DNA of 64,000 bases from Timonella senegalensis JC301 (GCF_000312125.1 NZ_HE978642.1:120572-184571); one strand, 5' to 3'. Counted from the stretch's first letter, positions 45,633 to 56,025 are shown. Numbers and translations: made by a program. The notes: a model not told the origin generated them from the sequence alone.

Positions 45633-48170
45633 TTACAGTAGTTCCCCGGCCCGGCCAGGGCCGGTAGGTGCCGCGTGCAGCGCGAGCACCATCGTAACGC
45701 CGCCACCTGGGGTGTCTTCCAGCACCAGCGACCCGCCCATCCCCTCCATGAAGCCGCGCGACAGCGCGAGCCCCAACCCAAGGCCGGTCGTGTTGTCGGT
45801 GTCGCCGAGGCGCTGGAACGGGACGAACACGTCGGGCCGCTCCTGGCTCGAAATGCCGGGGCCGTGGTCGATCACCCGGATTTCGACGGTCCCGCGCAAC
45901 TCGCTTGTGGAGATTCGTACGGGGTAGTCGGCTGGGGAGAACCTATGGGCATTGGCCAGCACGTTCGCCACCGCTCTTTGCAGGAGGCCCTTGTCCGCAA
46001 TCACCGGTGGGAGCGTCTCCGACAGGTCCAGCGAGACGCTGTCGGGTCCGAGCCGGAGCTCGTCCAACGCCGATACGATCACCTCCTCGCTGTCCACCTG
46101 GGACAGCGATACCGCCAGCACGCCAGCCTGCAGCCTCGTTGCATCGAGCAGATTGGTCACCAGGTTGGTGAGGGTCTTGAGTGATTCCTCCGCAGTGGTC
46201 AGCAACTCCTCGCGGTCGTCCTCGTCCCACCTCACGTCCTGCGAGCGCAGCGACGTCACCGCGGCCACTGCGGCGGCCAGCGGCCGTCGCAGGTCGTGGC
46301 TGACCGCGGACAGCAGCGCGGAGCGGACCTGATCGTTGCGTTCGAGTGGCTCCACAGTCTGGGCCGCCTGCTCGAGTTCCTGGTGTTCGAGGACCGCCTC
46401 CAGCTGGACCACCACGGCCGCGAGCATGCGCTGCTGGGACGCGGCGAGTGAGTCGCCCCGCAGGATCAGCTCGGACTCGTCGCCCACGTTGACGCGTTCC
46501 ACGACAGCACTGAGCGGCTCGCCTGACGGCGTGTGGGAACTGCTTGACGACGATATGGCTGGGGATGACACCACAAGGTGGCCGTTGCGTTCTAGTTCGA
46601 CTGAGTCGAGGCCAAAGGCCTCGCGCGTTTGGTTGACTAGGGCGGTCAGCGCGTCGTCCCCGCGGAAGACCGAGCCCGCAATGTTTGCGAGTAGTTCGGA
46701 ATCCTCGCTAGCCCGGCGTGCGGCCTGCAGTCGGCGCGCCGCGAGGTCCACCACGAGCGAGACCAGGAGCGCGTTCACAACGTAGAGGACCAGCGCCATC
46801 GCGTGCAGTGGATGGCCGATGGACACCGTATGGATCGGGTCGATGAAGAAGTAGTCCAGCGACAGCCCCGACATGACTGCGGCAAACAGTGCTGGCCAAC
46901 GCCCTCCGATGAGCGCCACGATGATCACGAGGAGCTGATACGACAGGACATCGCCGATGATCGATTCAGAGCTCCGCAGGGACACGAGCAGCGCGGTGAG
47001 TGCAGGACCCATGAGCAGTGCAACCACAAAGCCCCACGCCAGGCGCCGCGGCGTGAGCACCTGACGTCGCCGCCTCCGCGAGGGCTTCATCCCCGCAGCG
47101 GCGTGGTTGACGATGTGCACGTCGATCCCGCCGGCAGCCGCGATGATTGCGTGTCCGATGCCTGGCCCGGACACGATTGATTGCAACCGGGTCTTGCGTG
47201 TCAGGCCAATGACCAGCTGGGTCGCGTTGATGCCCTGTGCAAACTCCACCAGCGCGGTGGGAATGTCGTTCCCCACAACCTGGTGGTACGTCCCGCCGAG
47301 CGTGTCTACGAGCGCCCGCAGTGCCGCGAGTTCGGCGGCGTTTGTCCGTGCCAGACCGTCGTTCTGGTTGACGTGGACTGCATGGAGTTCTCCTCCCGCC
47401 GAGCGGGCGGCGATGCGGGCGCCTCGGCGCAGCAGGGTCTCACCCTCGGGGCCGCCGGTAAGTGCGACGACCACGCGCTCGCGGGCCTCCCAGCGTCCCT
47501 CGATCGAGTGCGCGTGGCGGTAGTCGTTGAGCGCAGAGTCCACCTCGTCCGCGAGCCACAGGAGCGCGAGTTCGCGGAGCGCGGTGAGGTTTCCCAGTCT
47601 GAAATAGTTGGACAGCGCTGCGTCGATGCGTTCTGCGGGGTAGACGTTTCCCTCGGCCAACCGGTCACGTAGAGCGGCCGGGGCCAGGTCCACGAGCTCG
47701 ATCTGGTTAGCTGCGCGCAACACGGAGTCGGGGACCGTCTCTTGCTGGACGATTCCCGTGATCTCCTCGACCACGTCGTTGAGCGAGGCCACGTGCTGTA
47801 CGTTGACCGTGGTCAGCACGTTGATTCCAGCCTCGAGGAGAACGTCGATGTCCTGCCACCTCTTGGGGTTGGCGGAGCCCCTTGCGTTGGTGTGGGCCAA
47901 CTCGTCCACTACAGCGTAGGTGGGCGCACGCTCGATTACCGCGTCAACGTTGAGTTCCTCAAGTGTCAGTCCGGAGTGATCTTTTTGGATGCGTGCGATG
48001 ACCTCGAGGCCCTCCACGAGTGCCGCGGTTGCGGGTCGACCGTGGCTCTCCACGAGGGCAACGACCACATCATTGCCCTCGTCCTTGAGTCGCTGTGCTT
48101 CCTCCAACATTGCAAATGTCTTGCCCACGCCTGGAGCGGCGCCTAGGAAGACCCTGAGTCGGCCCTTCAT
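45633..48170 (-). CDS. kdpD: KdpD sensor histidine kinase
   Basis: 845 residues. In order: KdpD N-terminal domain with Walker A GAAPGVGKT and the DELAHTN motif, a universal-stress-protein-like domain, four membrane helices (about 385-500), a GAF-like domain, HisKA (SAVSHDLRRPLAAAVAAV) and HATPase (VIDHGPGIS; GLGLGLALSRGFMEGMGG). It senses potassium limitation and phosphorylates KdpE. The full-length kinase is the typical two-output form, not the truncated variant. It is followed 24 bp later by kdpE. Confidence 0.96.
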   Translation of the reverse strand: MKGRLRVFLGAAPGVGKTFAMLEEAQRLKDEGNDVVVALVESHGRPATAALVEGLEVIARIQKDHSGLTLEELNVDAVIERAPTYAVVDELAHTNARGSANPKRWQDIDVLLEAGINVLTTVNVQHVASLNDVVEEITGIVQQETVPDSVLRAANQIELVDLAPAALRDRLAEGNVYPAERIDAALSNYFRLGNLTALRELALLWLADEVDSALNDYRHAHSIEGRWEARERVVVALTGGPEGETLLRRGARIAARSAGGELHAVHVNQNDGLARTNAAELAALRALVDTLGGTYHQVVGNDIPTALVEFAQGINATQLVIGLTRKTRLQSIVSGPGIGHAIIAAAGGIDVHIVNHAAAGMKPSRRRRRQVLTPRRLAWGFVVALLMGPALTALLVSLRSSESIIGDVLSYQLLVIIVALIGGRWPALFAAVMSGLSLDYFFIDPIHTVSIGHPLHAMALVLYVVNALLVSLVVDLAARRLQAARRASEDSELLANIAGSVFRGDDALTALVNQTREAFGLDSVELERNGHLVVSSPAISSSSSSHTPSGEPLSAVVERVNVGDESELILRGDSLAASQQRMLAAVVVQLEAVLEHQELEQAAQTVEPLERNDQVRSALLSAVSHDLRRPLAAAVAAVTSLRSQDVRWDEDDREELLTTAEESLKTLTNLVTNLLDATRLQAGVLAVSLSQVDSEEVIVSALDELRLGPDSVSLDLSETLPPVIADKGLLQRAVANVLANAHRFSPADYPVRISTSELRGTVEIRVIDHGPGISSQERPDVFVPFQRLGDTDNTTGLGLGLALSRGFMEGMGGSLVLEDTPGGGVTMVLALHAAPTGPGRAGELL

Positions 48171-48210
48171 CTGTCATCCTGTCCGAGTACAGTCACTGTG
48201 TGATTTGATC

Positions 48211-48828
48211 CTAGTTTGCGGATGCCGCGTTTAGTTCATCCAGGTGCAGGTTGAGAAGCACCACGTTGACGAGTGGTTCTTCCGAGCGCCAGGGCATGGC
48301 GTCGACTTCTGCCTTGAGCACCTCAGCCTCAATCTCGGCGGTGGTCAGGCCGCGGGCCTTTGCCACGCGCTCAACCTGAATCGAGGCGTACTGGGACGAG
48401 ATCAGCGGGTCCAGCCCCGATCCCGAGGCCGTCACCGCATCGGCCGGCACGCGAGACTCGGGGACCGTGTTGAACGTGGCCACTTCGGCGCGGCGCTGCG
48501 CAATCTGCTTGAGCAGCACCGGGGAGTTGGGGCCGAGGTTGGAGCCGCCCGAGCTCATGGCGTCGTACCCGTTCCCTGCGGCAGAGGGCCGTGGCTGGAA
48601 ATATTTGGCTATTGGCTTTCCCTGGGCATCACTGAACGACTGGCCGATGAGGGTTGACCCGCGCACGTCGCCCTCGGAATCGGTCACCAGTGAGCCGGTG
48701 GCCTGGTCGGGGAAAATCCGCGCAGCGCCCATGATGGCAAACGGATACGCCACACCGAGAAGAACTGTAAACGCGATCATCGCCCGCAGCGCCACCCCAA
48801 GGTAGCCGAACGATTTGGACTGAAGCAT
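48211..48828 (-). CDS. kdpC: Potassium-transporting ATPase subunit C
   Basis: 205 residues with one N-terminal membrane helix (IAFTVLLGVAYPFAIMGAARIFP) and the conserved KdpC domain (GSTLIGQSF; YFQPRPSAAGNGYDAMSSGGSNLGPNSPVLL; VTASGSGLDPLIS). It stabilises the KdpA-KdpB complex. CTTGGAGGAACAC precedes ATG 48828, which is preferred over the start 12 bp upstream. Confidence 0.96.
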   Translation of the reverse strand: MLQSKSFGYLGVALRAMIAFTVLLGVAYPFAIMGAARIFPDQATGSLVTDSEGDVRGSTLIGQSFSDAQGKPIAKYFQPRPSAAGNGYDAMSSGGSNLGPNSPVLLKQIAQRRAEVATFNTVPESRVPADAVTASGSGLDPLISSQYASIQVERVAKARGLTTAEIEAEVLKAEVDAMPWRSEEPLVNVVLLNLHLDELNAASAN

Positions 48829-48854
48829 GTGTTCCTCCAAGAAACCAGGATGGC

Positions 48855-51050
48855 CTAGAAGCCAGGGATGAGGGAGATCAGCAGGTCGATCAGCTTGATG
48901 CCTAGGAAGGGCGCGATCAGGCCGCCGAGACCGTAGATCAGCAGGTTGTGGGACAGGATCTTGCTCGCGGTGCGTGGCTTGTAGGGGACGCCTCGCAGCG
49001 CCACGGGGATCAGTGCGATGATGATGATGGCGTTGAAGATCACCGCGGACAGCACGGCGGAAGCAGGGGAGTGCAGGTGCATGATGTTGAGCGCCTCAAG
49101 CCCTGGGAACACGCCCACGAACATCGCGGGGATGATTGCAAAGTACTTGGCCACGTCGTTCGCAATGGAGAACGTGGTCAGCGAACCGCGCGTGATGAGC
49201 AGTTGCTTTCCAATGCGGATGACGTCCAAGAGCTTGGTGGGGTCGGAGTCAAGGTCCACCATGTTGCCGGCCTCCTTGGCCGCGGACGTCCCCGAGTTCA
49301 TAGCGACTCCCACGTCGGCCTGGGCCAGTGCGGGGGCGTCGTTCGTGCCATCGCCGGTCATCGCAACGAGCTTGCCACTGGCCTGCTCCTTCTTGATGAA
49401 CTCGAACTTGTCCTCGGGGGTTGCCTCGGCAAGGTAATCGTCCACGCCTGCCTCGCGAGCAATAGCCGATGCGGTGAGCCTGTTGTCGCCCGTGACCATG
49501 ATTGTGCGAATGCCCATCGACCTCAACTCGGCGAACCTATCGCGCAGGCCCTCCTTCACTATGTCCTTGAGGTGGATCGTGCCGAGCGCCCGGGCCACGC
49601 CCGTGGCCGAGACCTCCGCGACCACGAGAGGTGTGCCGCCGAGCCCCGCGATCCTGTCCACCTCGGTGGTCAGCGCCTTGCGGGTTGCATCGGAACCCAG
49701 CCACCCATTCTCGCCCAGCCACGCCAAAACCGAACTCGACGCACCCTTACGCAGCCGACCGCCGTCCGGGTAGTCCATGCCCGACATTCGGGTCTGGGCC
49801 GAGAACGGAACAATCCACTCAGGCCGAGGAGCCACGTCGGACTGGAAGTCCGGCAGCAAGTCCAGAATGGACTTGCCCTCAGGTGTTGGATCTGCCAAGG
49901 AGGAGGCCACGCAAGCGCGAGCAAGATCGTCGTAAAGCACTCCAGGCATGGGCGTAATCTCGTGGGCGCGGCGGTTACCGTACGTGATGGTGCCTGTCTT
50001 ATCCAGGATGATCGTGGTGATATCGCCGGCGGCCTCGACCGCGCGGCCGGATTTGGCCAGCACGTTGTGCTGGACCAGCCGGTCCATGCCCGCGATGCCG
50101 ATCGCGGACAGCAGAGCACCGATCGTGGTGGGGATCAGGCAGACCAGAAGGGCCACCAGAACAGCCAAGGACACGGTTCCGCCCGACCATGACGCGATTG
50201 GGTTGATCGTGAGAACCACGGTGACAAAGATGAGGGACAAGCTCGCCAACAGGATGGAGAGCGCGATCTCGTTGGGGGTGCGCTGGCGGTTTGCCCCCTC
50301 GACGAGCTTGATCATTTTGTCCACAAACGTCTGCCCGGGCTGGGCCGTGATCTCCACGATGAGGCGGTCGGACAGGACACGTGTACCGCCAGTCACGGCG
50401 GAGTGGTCGGTCCCGGCCTCGCGGACAACGGGAGCGGACTCCCCGGTGATCGCGGACTCGTCCACCGAGGCCAGACCCCACCGGATCTCGCCGTCGCCGG
50501 GGACGATCTCACCGGCCCGCACCTCCACAAAGTCGCCCACGCGCAGATCTGCGGACGCCTCCATGGTTACGTGTAGGTGTTCGGGGACCGCGAGGCCCGG
50601 CGTGTAGGTGCGGGTCTCGCTGATCAGACGGGCCGGAGTAGTGGTGCGGGTCTTGCGCAGGGTCTGGGCCTGCGCCTTGCCTCGCCCCTCCGCGAGCGCC
50701 TCCGAGAAGTTAGCAAAGTACACGGTCAACCACAGCCAGATAGAAATGACCAGCGAGAACGCGAGCGGAATGGGTGATCCGCCAGAGTCCTGGGCGGACC
50801 CCTTGGACAGCTCGACGATGGCCAGAAGGGTGGTCAGCACCGCGCCGATCTCGACCACGAACATGACGGGGTTCTTCCACATCACGCGGGGGTCGAACTT
50901 GCGCAGGGCGTCCTTGGCGCCGGTCTTCAGGGTGTCGGACGCAAAGAGGTTGCTTGCACCCGTGGCCGATGTGGCCGATGTGGCCGAGGCGGCTGCTGCC
51001 GCAGTGGCAGCCGACGATTCAGACGTGGATGGAGTAGCTGATGTGGACAT
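48855..51050 (-). CDS. kdpB: Potassium-transporting P-type ATPase subunit B
   Basis: 731 residues. The phosphorylation motif is DKTGTIT, the hinge [25 protein letters not shown], and the membrane part carries [11 protein letters not shown] at the first helix. It hydrolyses ATP to drive potassium import through KdpA. ATG 51050 is used. The first 45 residues are an unusual Ala/Ser/Thr-rich tail absent from shorter KdpB proteins. Confidence 0.96.
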   Translation of the reverse strand: MSTSATPSTSESSAATAAAAASATSATSATGASNLFASDTLKTGAKDALRKFDPRVMWKNPVMFVVEIGAVLTTLLAIVELSKGSAQDSGGSPIPLAFSLVISIWLWLTVYFANFSEALAEGRGKAQAQTLRKTRTTTPARLISETRTYTPGLAVPEHLHVTMEASADLRVGDFVEVRAGEIVPGDGEIRWGLASVDESAITGESAPVVREAGTDHSAVTGGTRVLSDRLIVEITAQPGQTFVDKMIKLVEGANRQRTPNEIALSILLASLSLIFVTVVLTINPIASWSGGTVSLAVLVALLVCLIPTTIGALLSAIGIAGMDRLVQHNVLAKSGRAVEAAGDITTIILDKTGTITYGNRRAHEITPMPGVLYDDLARACVASSLADPTPEGKSILDLLPDFQSDVAPRPEWIVPFSAQTRMSGMDYPDGGRLRKGASSSVLAWLGENGWLGSDATRKALTTEVDRIAGLGGTPLVVAEVSATGVARALGTIHLKDIVKEGLRDRFAELRSMGIRTIMVTGDNRLTASAIAREAGVDDYLAEATPEDKFEFIKKEQASGKLVAMTGDGTNDAPALAQADVGVAMNSGTSAAKEAGNMVDLDSDPTKLLDVIRIGKQLLITRGSLTTFSIANDVAKYFAIIPAMFVGVFPGLEALNIMHLHSPASAVLSAVIFNAIIIIALIPVALRGVPYKPRTASKILSHNLLIYGLGGLIAPFLGIKLIDLLISLIPGF

Positions 51051-51052
51051 GG

Positions 51053-52723
51053 CTAGTGCATTCCTTCTGCCAACGGGCCAAGGGTGAGGGCGGGGAAGTA
51101 GGTGAGAGCGGAGACTAGGATGGCCACGCTCATGAGCATTCCGGCGTACAGTGGGCTGGTGGTGGGTAGCGTTCCCGACGTTGAAGGCACGCGTGTCTGC
51201 GCGGACAGTGATCCCGCGAGCGCGAGTGCGAGCACGATCGGAATGAACCTGCCGAGGATCATGACAACCCCGAGGCTCGCGTTGAGCCACGGCGTGTTGC
51301 CCGTGAGACCGGCGAACGCGGAGCCATTGTTGTTGGCCGCCGAGGTGAACGCGTACAGCACCTCGGACAGGCCGTGCGGGCCGGTGTTGAGGATGGACGT
51401 CCCGGTTACTGATTCGCGGGCCCAGGGCAGGGCAAAGGACAGGGCCGTTCCGGCGAGCACGAGTGTGGGCGTGACCAGCACGTAGAGGCTTGCGAGCTTC
51501 ATCTGCAGGGGGCCGATCTTCTTACCCAGGTACTCGGGGGTTCGCCCCACGAGCAGTCCGGCGATGAACACGGTGATCACGGCCAGGATCAGTAGGCCGT
51601 ACAGACCTGTGCCCACTCCGCCGGGCGAGATCTCGCCCAACATCATGTTGATCATCGCCATGAGTCCGCCCTGCGGAGTCATGGAATCGTGCATCATGTT
51701 GACCGCACCCGTTGAGGTCGAGGTGGACGCGGTGCCGAACAGCGTGGAGCCGAGCACCCCAAAGGCGAGTTCCTTGCCCTCGAGTGCGGTCCCGGCGAGC
51801 TGGGTTGCCGCCCCTGCCCCGCGCATTTCAAACCACGACATGAGAGCGAGCGAGCCGGCGAACAGTGTGCCCATGACGCCGAGGATGGTGTAGCCCTGCT
51901 TGTGGTTGCCAACCATCCAGCCGAAGGTACGGGGGAGGGAAAACGGGATCAGGAGCATGAGGAAGACTTCAAAGATGTTGGTCCACGCGTTGGGGTTTTC
52001 AAACGGGTGGGCGGAGTTTGCGTTGAAGAATCCGCCGCCGTTGGTGCCCAGGAGCTTGATTGCTTCCTGGCTTGCCACTGGTCCGCCGGGGATGGACTGT
52101 GTGCCACCAGCGATGGTGGTGACGTCAGTGTGCCCCACGAGGTTCTGGATGACTCCGCCGGCAAGCAGGACGAGCGCGCTCACCACGGCCAGTGGCAGCA
52201 GGATGCGGAAGATCGCACGGGTGGCGTCCACCCAGAAGTTTCCTATCGTGCCCCGCTTGACGTACGCGAACCCGCGCACCAGAGCGATTGCCACGGCGAG
52301 GCCCGTTGCCCCCGACACAAAGTTCTGGACCGTGAGACCAAACATTTGGACGCTGTGCCCGAGGGTCTGCTCGGGCGAGTAGTTCTGCCAGTTGGTGTTG
52401 GTAGCAAAGGACGCGGCCGTGTTGAAGGCGAGGAACGGTTCCACGCCCTTGTGGCCACCCGCAAAGGGCAGGAATGCCTGCAGCCGCTGGATGAGGTAGA
52501 GCAGCACGAGGCCGACTACCGAGAACGCCAGCACCGAGCGCGCGTAGGACTGCCAGGTTTGGGCGGAGCGCGGATCGACCCGTAGCCACCGGTACAGCCA
52601 GCGCTCCGGGGCGATGTCGCGTTCCGTCGCAAACGTCCGGCCCATGTAGTCGCCGAGCGGCTTGTAGCAGGCGCCCAGGGCAGCGATCAGGAGGATGAAC
52701 TGGATAACAAAGAGGGTGTTCAC
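51053..52723 (-). CDS. kdpA: Potassium-transporting ATPase subunit A
   Basis: 556 residues from GTG 52723, whose start overlaps the kdpF stop by 4 bp. Four selectivity-loop repeats of the KdpA channel fold are visible ([55 protein letters not shown] among them). It forms the potassium-selective pore of the KdpFABC complex. Confidence 0.96.
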   Translation of the reverse strand: MNTLFVIQFILLIAALGACYKPLGDYMGRTFATERDIAPERWLYRWLRVDPRSAQTWQSYARSVLAFSVVGLVLLYLIQRLQAFLPFAGGHKGVEPFLAFNTAASFATNTNWQNYSPEQTLGHSVQMFGLTVQNFVSGATGLAVAIALVRGFAYVKRGTIGNFWVDATRAIFRILLPLAVVSALVLLAGGVIQNLVGHTDVTTIAGGTQSIPGGPVASQEAIKLLGTNGGGFFNANSAHPFENPNAWTNIFEVFLMLLIPFSLPRTFGWMVGNHKQGYTILGVMGTLFAGSLALMSWFEMRGAGAATQLAGTALEGKELAFGVLGSTLFGTASTSTSTGAVNMMHDSMTPQGGLMAMINMMLGEISPGGVGTGLYGLLILAVITVFIAGLLVGRTPEYLGKKIGPLQMKLASLYVLVTPTLVLAGTALSFALPWARESVTGTSILNTGPHGLSEVLYAFTSAANNNGSAFAGLTGNTPWLNASLGVVMILGRFIPIVLALALAGSLSAQTRVPSTSGTLPTTSPLYAGMLMSVAILVSALTYFPALTLGPLAEGMH

Positions 52724-52812
52724 GAGAATCGCTCCGGCTTCACCAGTGCGTACACGAGATACACGAGTGCCCCGGCGCCCATCACGAGCGCGAGCACATT
52801 CAAAAAGATCAC
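52720..52812 (-). CDS. kdpF: KdpF small membrane subunit
   Basis: A 30-residue, single-helix peptide from GTG 52812. It begins MIFLNVLALVMGAGALVYLV and ends ALVKPERFS; the (L)xxPERF ending is the hallmark of KdpF. It stabilises the KdpABC complex. Its start overlaps the stop of the small upstream frame (GTGA) and its stop overlaps kdpA (GTGA), so three genes are translationally chained. Confidence 0.88.
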   Translation of the reverse strand: MIFLNVLALVMGAGALVYLVYALVKPERFS

Positions 52813-52892
52813 AGCTTCTCACATCCCTTGAGTACGAGGTGCACCACAAGGAAGGTCAGCAGCGCGAGGCCAACAGCCAGGCCGTCAAGCAT
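52809..52892 (-). CDS. Small single-helix membrane protein preceding kdpF
   Basis: 27 residues from ATG 52892, with TTAGGAGCTGATC just upstream. It starts MLDGLAVGLALLTFLVVHL and ends VLKGCEKL. The stop overlaps kdpF by 4 bp, as kdpF does with kdpA, so it is part of the operon and the likely first gene. I recall small ORFs ending in a GC(E/D)xL-like tail at this position in other kdp operons, but I know no assigned function. Confidence 0.7.
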   Translation of the reverse strand: MLDGLAVGLALLTFLVVHLVLKGCEKL

Positions 52893-52975
52893 GATCAGCT
52901 CCTAAGACGCAGTACGTGCCCGCATCTGCGGACATTCCATCTCACAACGCCGTGGTCCGGAACTGTTAGCGTCCT

Positions 52976-53220
52976 AACGCTTTCCATACGGCCCTATGGG
53001 GCCGCACATACAGAATCCAGACGGCTCCTTGGGAGCCGCCTGGATTGAGTAGGGTTCACGCCGAGATCCTAGTTGTGGCGGTGAGTCCCTGGCTGTGTGC
53101 GAGGAACTCACCGTTGTATCTAGGATCTCGGCGTTTGATTATCGACGATAGAGCCGGTCCCAGCACCTTTTCCCTACCCGAGTGGGCTGGTTGGTGAGGG
53201 TTCTACGGGACGGGAGTCGA
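52976..53220 (+). repeat. ~245-bp intergenic repeat, copy B
   Basis: Direct copy of 43999-44243, with the same hairpins, the same GATTATCGACGAT motif and the same GGGACGGGAGTCGA end. Most differences are in the 53163-53185 segment. Together the copies bracket the lipoprotein gene and the whole kdp operon. Confidence 0.9.
53136..53149 (-). repeat. Recurrent 14-mer ATCGTCGNNAATCA (NN=AT)
   Basis: Exact match on the minus strand, inside repeat copy B at the place equivalent to 44159. Confidence 0.85.
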
Positions 53221-53234
53221 TCGTCGTGAAGCGG

Positions 53235-54230
53235 TTACCAGCGCCCGTGGACGTGTGCCTTAATGGAATCCGCGTAGAGCGCGTTCACGCGCTCCGCGGC
53301 CTGTGCGGACAGCGCGGGCTGGGTGCCCGCGGCCGCGTTGGCCGCTGCCTGCTCGGCGTTGCGGGCGCCCGGGATGACGGTGGTGACGCCTGGCTGGTCG
53401 ATGATCCAACGCAGGGCGCGCTGGGCAGGGGTAGCTCCCGTGCCCTCGTCCGCGACGATCTGGGAGAACTCGGCCGCAGCCTCGACGCCCTCCTCGAACG
53501 GAACTCCGGCAAACGTCTCGCCCACGTCAAACGACTCACCGTGACGGTTGAAGGTGCGGTGGTCGTCGGCCGCGAACGTTGTGTCCTTGGTGTACCGGCC
53601 GGACAGGAGGCCGGAGGCGAGTGGAACACGCGCGATTACGGCCACGCCGGCCTCGCGAGCAGCCGGGAGGAACTCCTCCAGTGGCTTCTGGCGGAAGGCG
53701 TTCAGGATGATCTGAACCGAGGCGACGCCCGGGTGGGAGATGGCCTCGAGGCCCTCGGCCACTGGTTCCACGGACACGCCGTAGGCGGCAATGCGCTTCT
53801 CCTGGACGAGAGTGTCCAGGGTGTCATAGGTGGCGGAGTCGAAGTACACGGAGGTGGGTGGGCAGTGGAGTTGGACCAGGTCCAGGGTGTCCACGCCCAG
53901 GTTTTCGCGGGAGCGGTCCGTCCACGCGCGGTAGTTGTCGAGCGTGAACTGCGCGGCCTCAAACGGGTTGGCGCGGCGGCCCATCTTGGTGAACACTGTG
54001 ATGTTCTTGTCGCTGTGCTCGCGCAGCAGTGCGCCAACGAGCTTTTCGGAGCGGCCGTCGCCATAGACGTCCGCGGTGTCAAAGAAGGTGACCCCGGCCT
54101 CAAGTGCGGAGTGCAGGACGGTCATTGCGTCGGATTCGGAGACCGAACCCCAGTCCGCGCCGAGCTGCCAGCAACCCTGCCCCACAACGGACAGGTCAAA
54201 GGGGAGTCGAGATGATGTGCGAGTTTCCAT
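53235..54230 (-). CDS. Aldo/keto reductase
   Basis: 331 residues. The catalytic tetrad is visible as FFDTADVYGDGRSEKLVG (Asp, Tyr), FTKMGRR (Lys) and LVQLHCPP (His). The NADPH-binding end reads TTVIPGARNAEQAAAN. It reduces aldehydes or sugars; the substrate is not evident. It is a single gene after the mqo terminator region. Confidence 0.92.
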   Translation of the reverse strand: METRTSSRLPFDLSVVGQGCWQLGADWGSVSESDAMTVLHSALEAGVTFFDTADVYGDGRSEKLVGALLREHSDKNITVFTKMGRRANPFEAAQFTLDNYRAWTDRSRENLGVDTLDLVQLHCPPTSVYFDSATYDTLDTLVQEKRIAAYGVSVEPVAEGLEAISHPGVASVQIILNAFRQKPLEEFLPAAREAGVAVIARVPLASGLLSGRYTKDTTFAADDHRTFNRHGESFDVGETFAGVPFEEGVEAAAEFSQIVADEGTGATPAQRALRWIIDQPGVTTVIPGARNAEQAAANAAAGTQPALSAQAAERVNALYADSIKAHVHGRW

Positions 54231-54263
54231 GCGGCCAGTCTAAGCAGGCCGCAAGGAAAATAT

Positions 54264-54312
54264 GTGAGGCTCGTTGAACTAATTCCGTGGAAGGTAGTTC
54301 AACGAGCCTCAC
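54264..54312 (-). terminator. Terminator after mqo
   Basis: Exact 17-bp arms GTGAGGCTCGTTGAACT (54264-54280) and its complement (54296-54312), 17 bp beyond the mqo stop on the minus strand, followed in that direction by ATATTTTCC. Confidence 0.82.
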
Positions 54313-54328
54313 CGTGACGTTTTATGCG

Positions 54329-55804
54329 TCAGAACTCTTCGCGCGTTTTGGGGGCGCTTGCCACCAGGTCCGGGGTGCCGAGCGACGGCATCATCCGGTT
54401 GAGGTCGTTCTCCCAGAGCAGGAACTCGTCCGGGAAGCACTTCTCCAAGAGCGAGACCATGGCGGCCACCGCGGTTGATGCGCCGGGGGAGGCGCCCAGT
54501 AGACCCGCGATCGTGCCGTCGGCGGAGGACACGAGCTCGGTTCCGAACTCAAGCATGCCGCCACGTGAGCCCGGCTTGGTCTTCATGACCTGGACGCGCT
54601 GACCGGCGGTGATGAACTCCCAGTCCTTAGGGTCAGCCGTGGGCATGAACTCTTTGAGGGAGCGGAACTTGCGCAGGTCCGACTTGGTGACCTCCGTGAT
54701 GAGGTAGCGGGTCAGGTCCCAGTTGTCCTTGGCCACGGAAAGCATGGTCAGGATGTTGTTTGGCTTGATGGTGCCAAACAGGTCGAGCAGGGATCCGGAC
54801 TTCAGGAACTTGGTGGAGAACCCGGCGTAGGGGCCGAACAGGAGCGAAGTCTCGCCATCAACCACGCGCGTGTCGAGGTGAGGAACGGACATCGGAGGCG
54901 AACCAACCGAGGCCTTTCCGTACACCTTGGCGTTGTGCTGAGCCACGATCTCGGGGTTGGTGGTGCGCATGAACTGGCCCGAGATGGGGAATCCGCCATA
55001 GCCCTTGATCTCTGGGATGCCGGACTTCTGCAGGAGAGGCAGTGCGCCGCCGCCCGCGCCCACAAACACAAAGCGGGCCGAAACCTTCTCAGCCTTTCGA
55101 GGAGCGTTCCAGCGCTTGTCGCGCACGGTCACGTTCCAGATCCCGTCCTTGCGCTGTTTCAGGTTAGAAACTTGGCGCCCGGTCAGGATGTCAACGCCCG
55201 AGTCCTTGAGGTGTGAGGCGAGGTTGACGGTGAGTCGCCCAAAGTTAACGTCGGTTCCACCAGCCGCGCGGGTTGCTGCGATGGGTTCATCGCCAAAGCG
55301 CTCCTGGGTGAGGAGCGGAGCCCACTTGCTGATGACCTCCGGGTTGGAGGAGAACTCGAGGTTTTCAAAGCGTGAATTTGCGCGGAGCTTTTCCCACCGA
55401 CGGCGAAGGTAATCGACGTTCTCTTCCCCGGACACAAAGGTCATGTGAGGGGTTTCGGAGAGGAAGGTGCCCTCGGCATCGAGGTTGCCCTGCGCGACCA
55501 GGTGGTCCCAGAACTCGCGGGAGAGCTGGTACTGGTCGTTGATGGAAACGGCCTTGGCGATGTTGATCGAACCATCAGCCATTTCCGGGGTGTAGTTGAG
55601 TTCGCAGAGGGCCGCGTGTCCGGTCCCTGCGTTGTTCCATGGGTTCGAGCTCTCCAGAGCTACATCGCTCAGTCGCTCGTACAGACGGATCTTCCAGTTT
55701 GGCTCCAACTGATGCAGAAGGGCACCGAGGGTAACGCTCATGATGCCGCCGCCGATCAGTACGACGTCGAAGTCTGGTTCACCTGTTGTTTTTGCGTATG
55801 CCAC
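54329..55804 (-). CDS. mqo: Malate:quinone oxidoreductase
   Basis: 491 residues. The FAD-binding N-terminus is DVVLIGGGIMSVTLGALLHQLEP. Mqo-specific segments SNPWNNAGTGHAALCELNYTPE and FVGAGGGALPLLQKSGIPE follow. It oxidises malate to oxaloacetate and passes electrons to the quinone pool at the membrane, replacing or supplementing NAD-linked malate dehydrogenase. Length is normal for the family (about 490-500). Confidence 0.97.
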   Translation of the reverse strand: MAYAKTTGEPDFDVVLIGGGIMSVTLGALLHQLEPNWKIRLYERLSDVALESSNPWNNAGTGHAALCELNYTPEMADGSINIAKAVSINDQYQLSREFWDHLVAQGNLDAEGTFLSETPHMTFVSGEENVDYLRRRWEKLRANSRFENLEFSSNPEVISKWAPLLTQERFGDEPIAATRAAGGTDVNFGRLTVNLASHLKDSGVDILTGRQVSNLKQRKDGIWNVTVRDKRWNAPRKAEKVSARFVFVGAGGGALPLLQKSGIPEIKGYGGFPISGQFMRTTNPEIVAQHNAKVYGKASVGSPPMSVPHLDTRVVDGETSLLFGPYAGFSTKFLKSGSLLDLFGTIKPNNILTMLSVAKDNWDLTRYLITEVTKSDLRKFRSLKEFMPTADPKDWEFITAGQRVQVMKTKPGSRGGMLEFGTELVSSADGTIAGLLGASPGASTAVAAMVSLLEKCFPDEFLLWENDLNRMMPSLGTPDLVASAPKTREEF

Positions 55805-56025
55805 GGGATTGATGATAATCCCGCGTCAGCGAGCGAGATTGCCAAGGTGATTTTTTTCACTTGGCTGTGACCGAGGTCCCTTGCGGTTTACAGGAAATGA
55901 GGCTAACGCCACATTTTTGTCCAGGGAGTTCGGTGCGTCCTGAAGTGCGGGCGGTTCCCCGGGCGAAGGCCACAAAAGTGAGAGACTAGAGGCCAGAACC
56001 TCCCCATCAAGGAACCTTCCGCGCG

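Larger units (their letters stand above)
52893..53234. promoter_or_regulatory. kdp promoter region and intergenic repeat
   Basis: 342 bp between the aldo/keto reductase stop and the kdp operon. The kdp promoter and KdpE site must lie in the first ~85 bp (52893-52975), because the rest is occupied by repeat copy B. No definite KdpE box was identified. A short ATCGTCG fragment sits at 53220. Confidence 0.55.
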
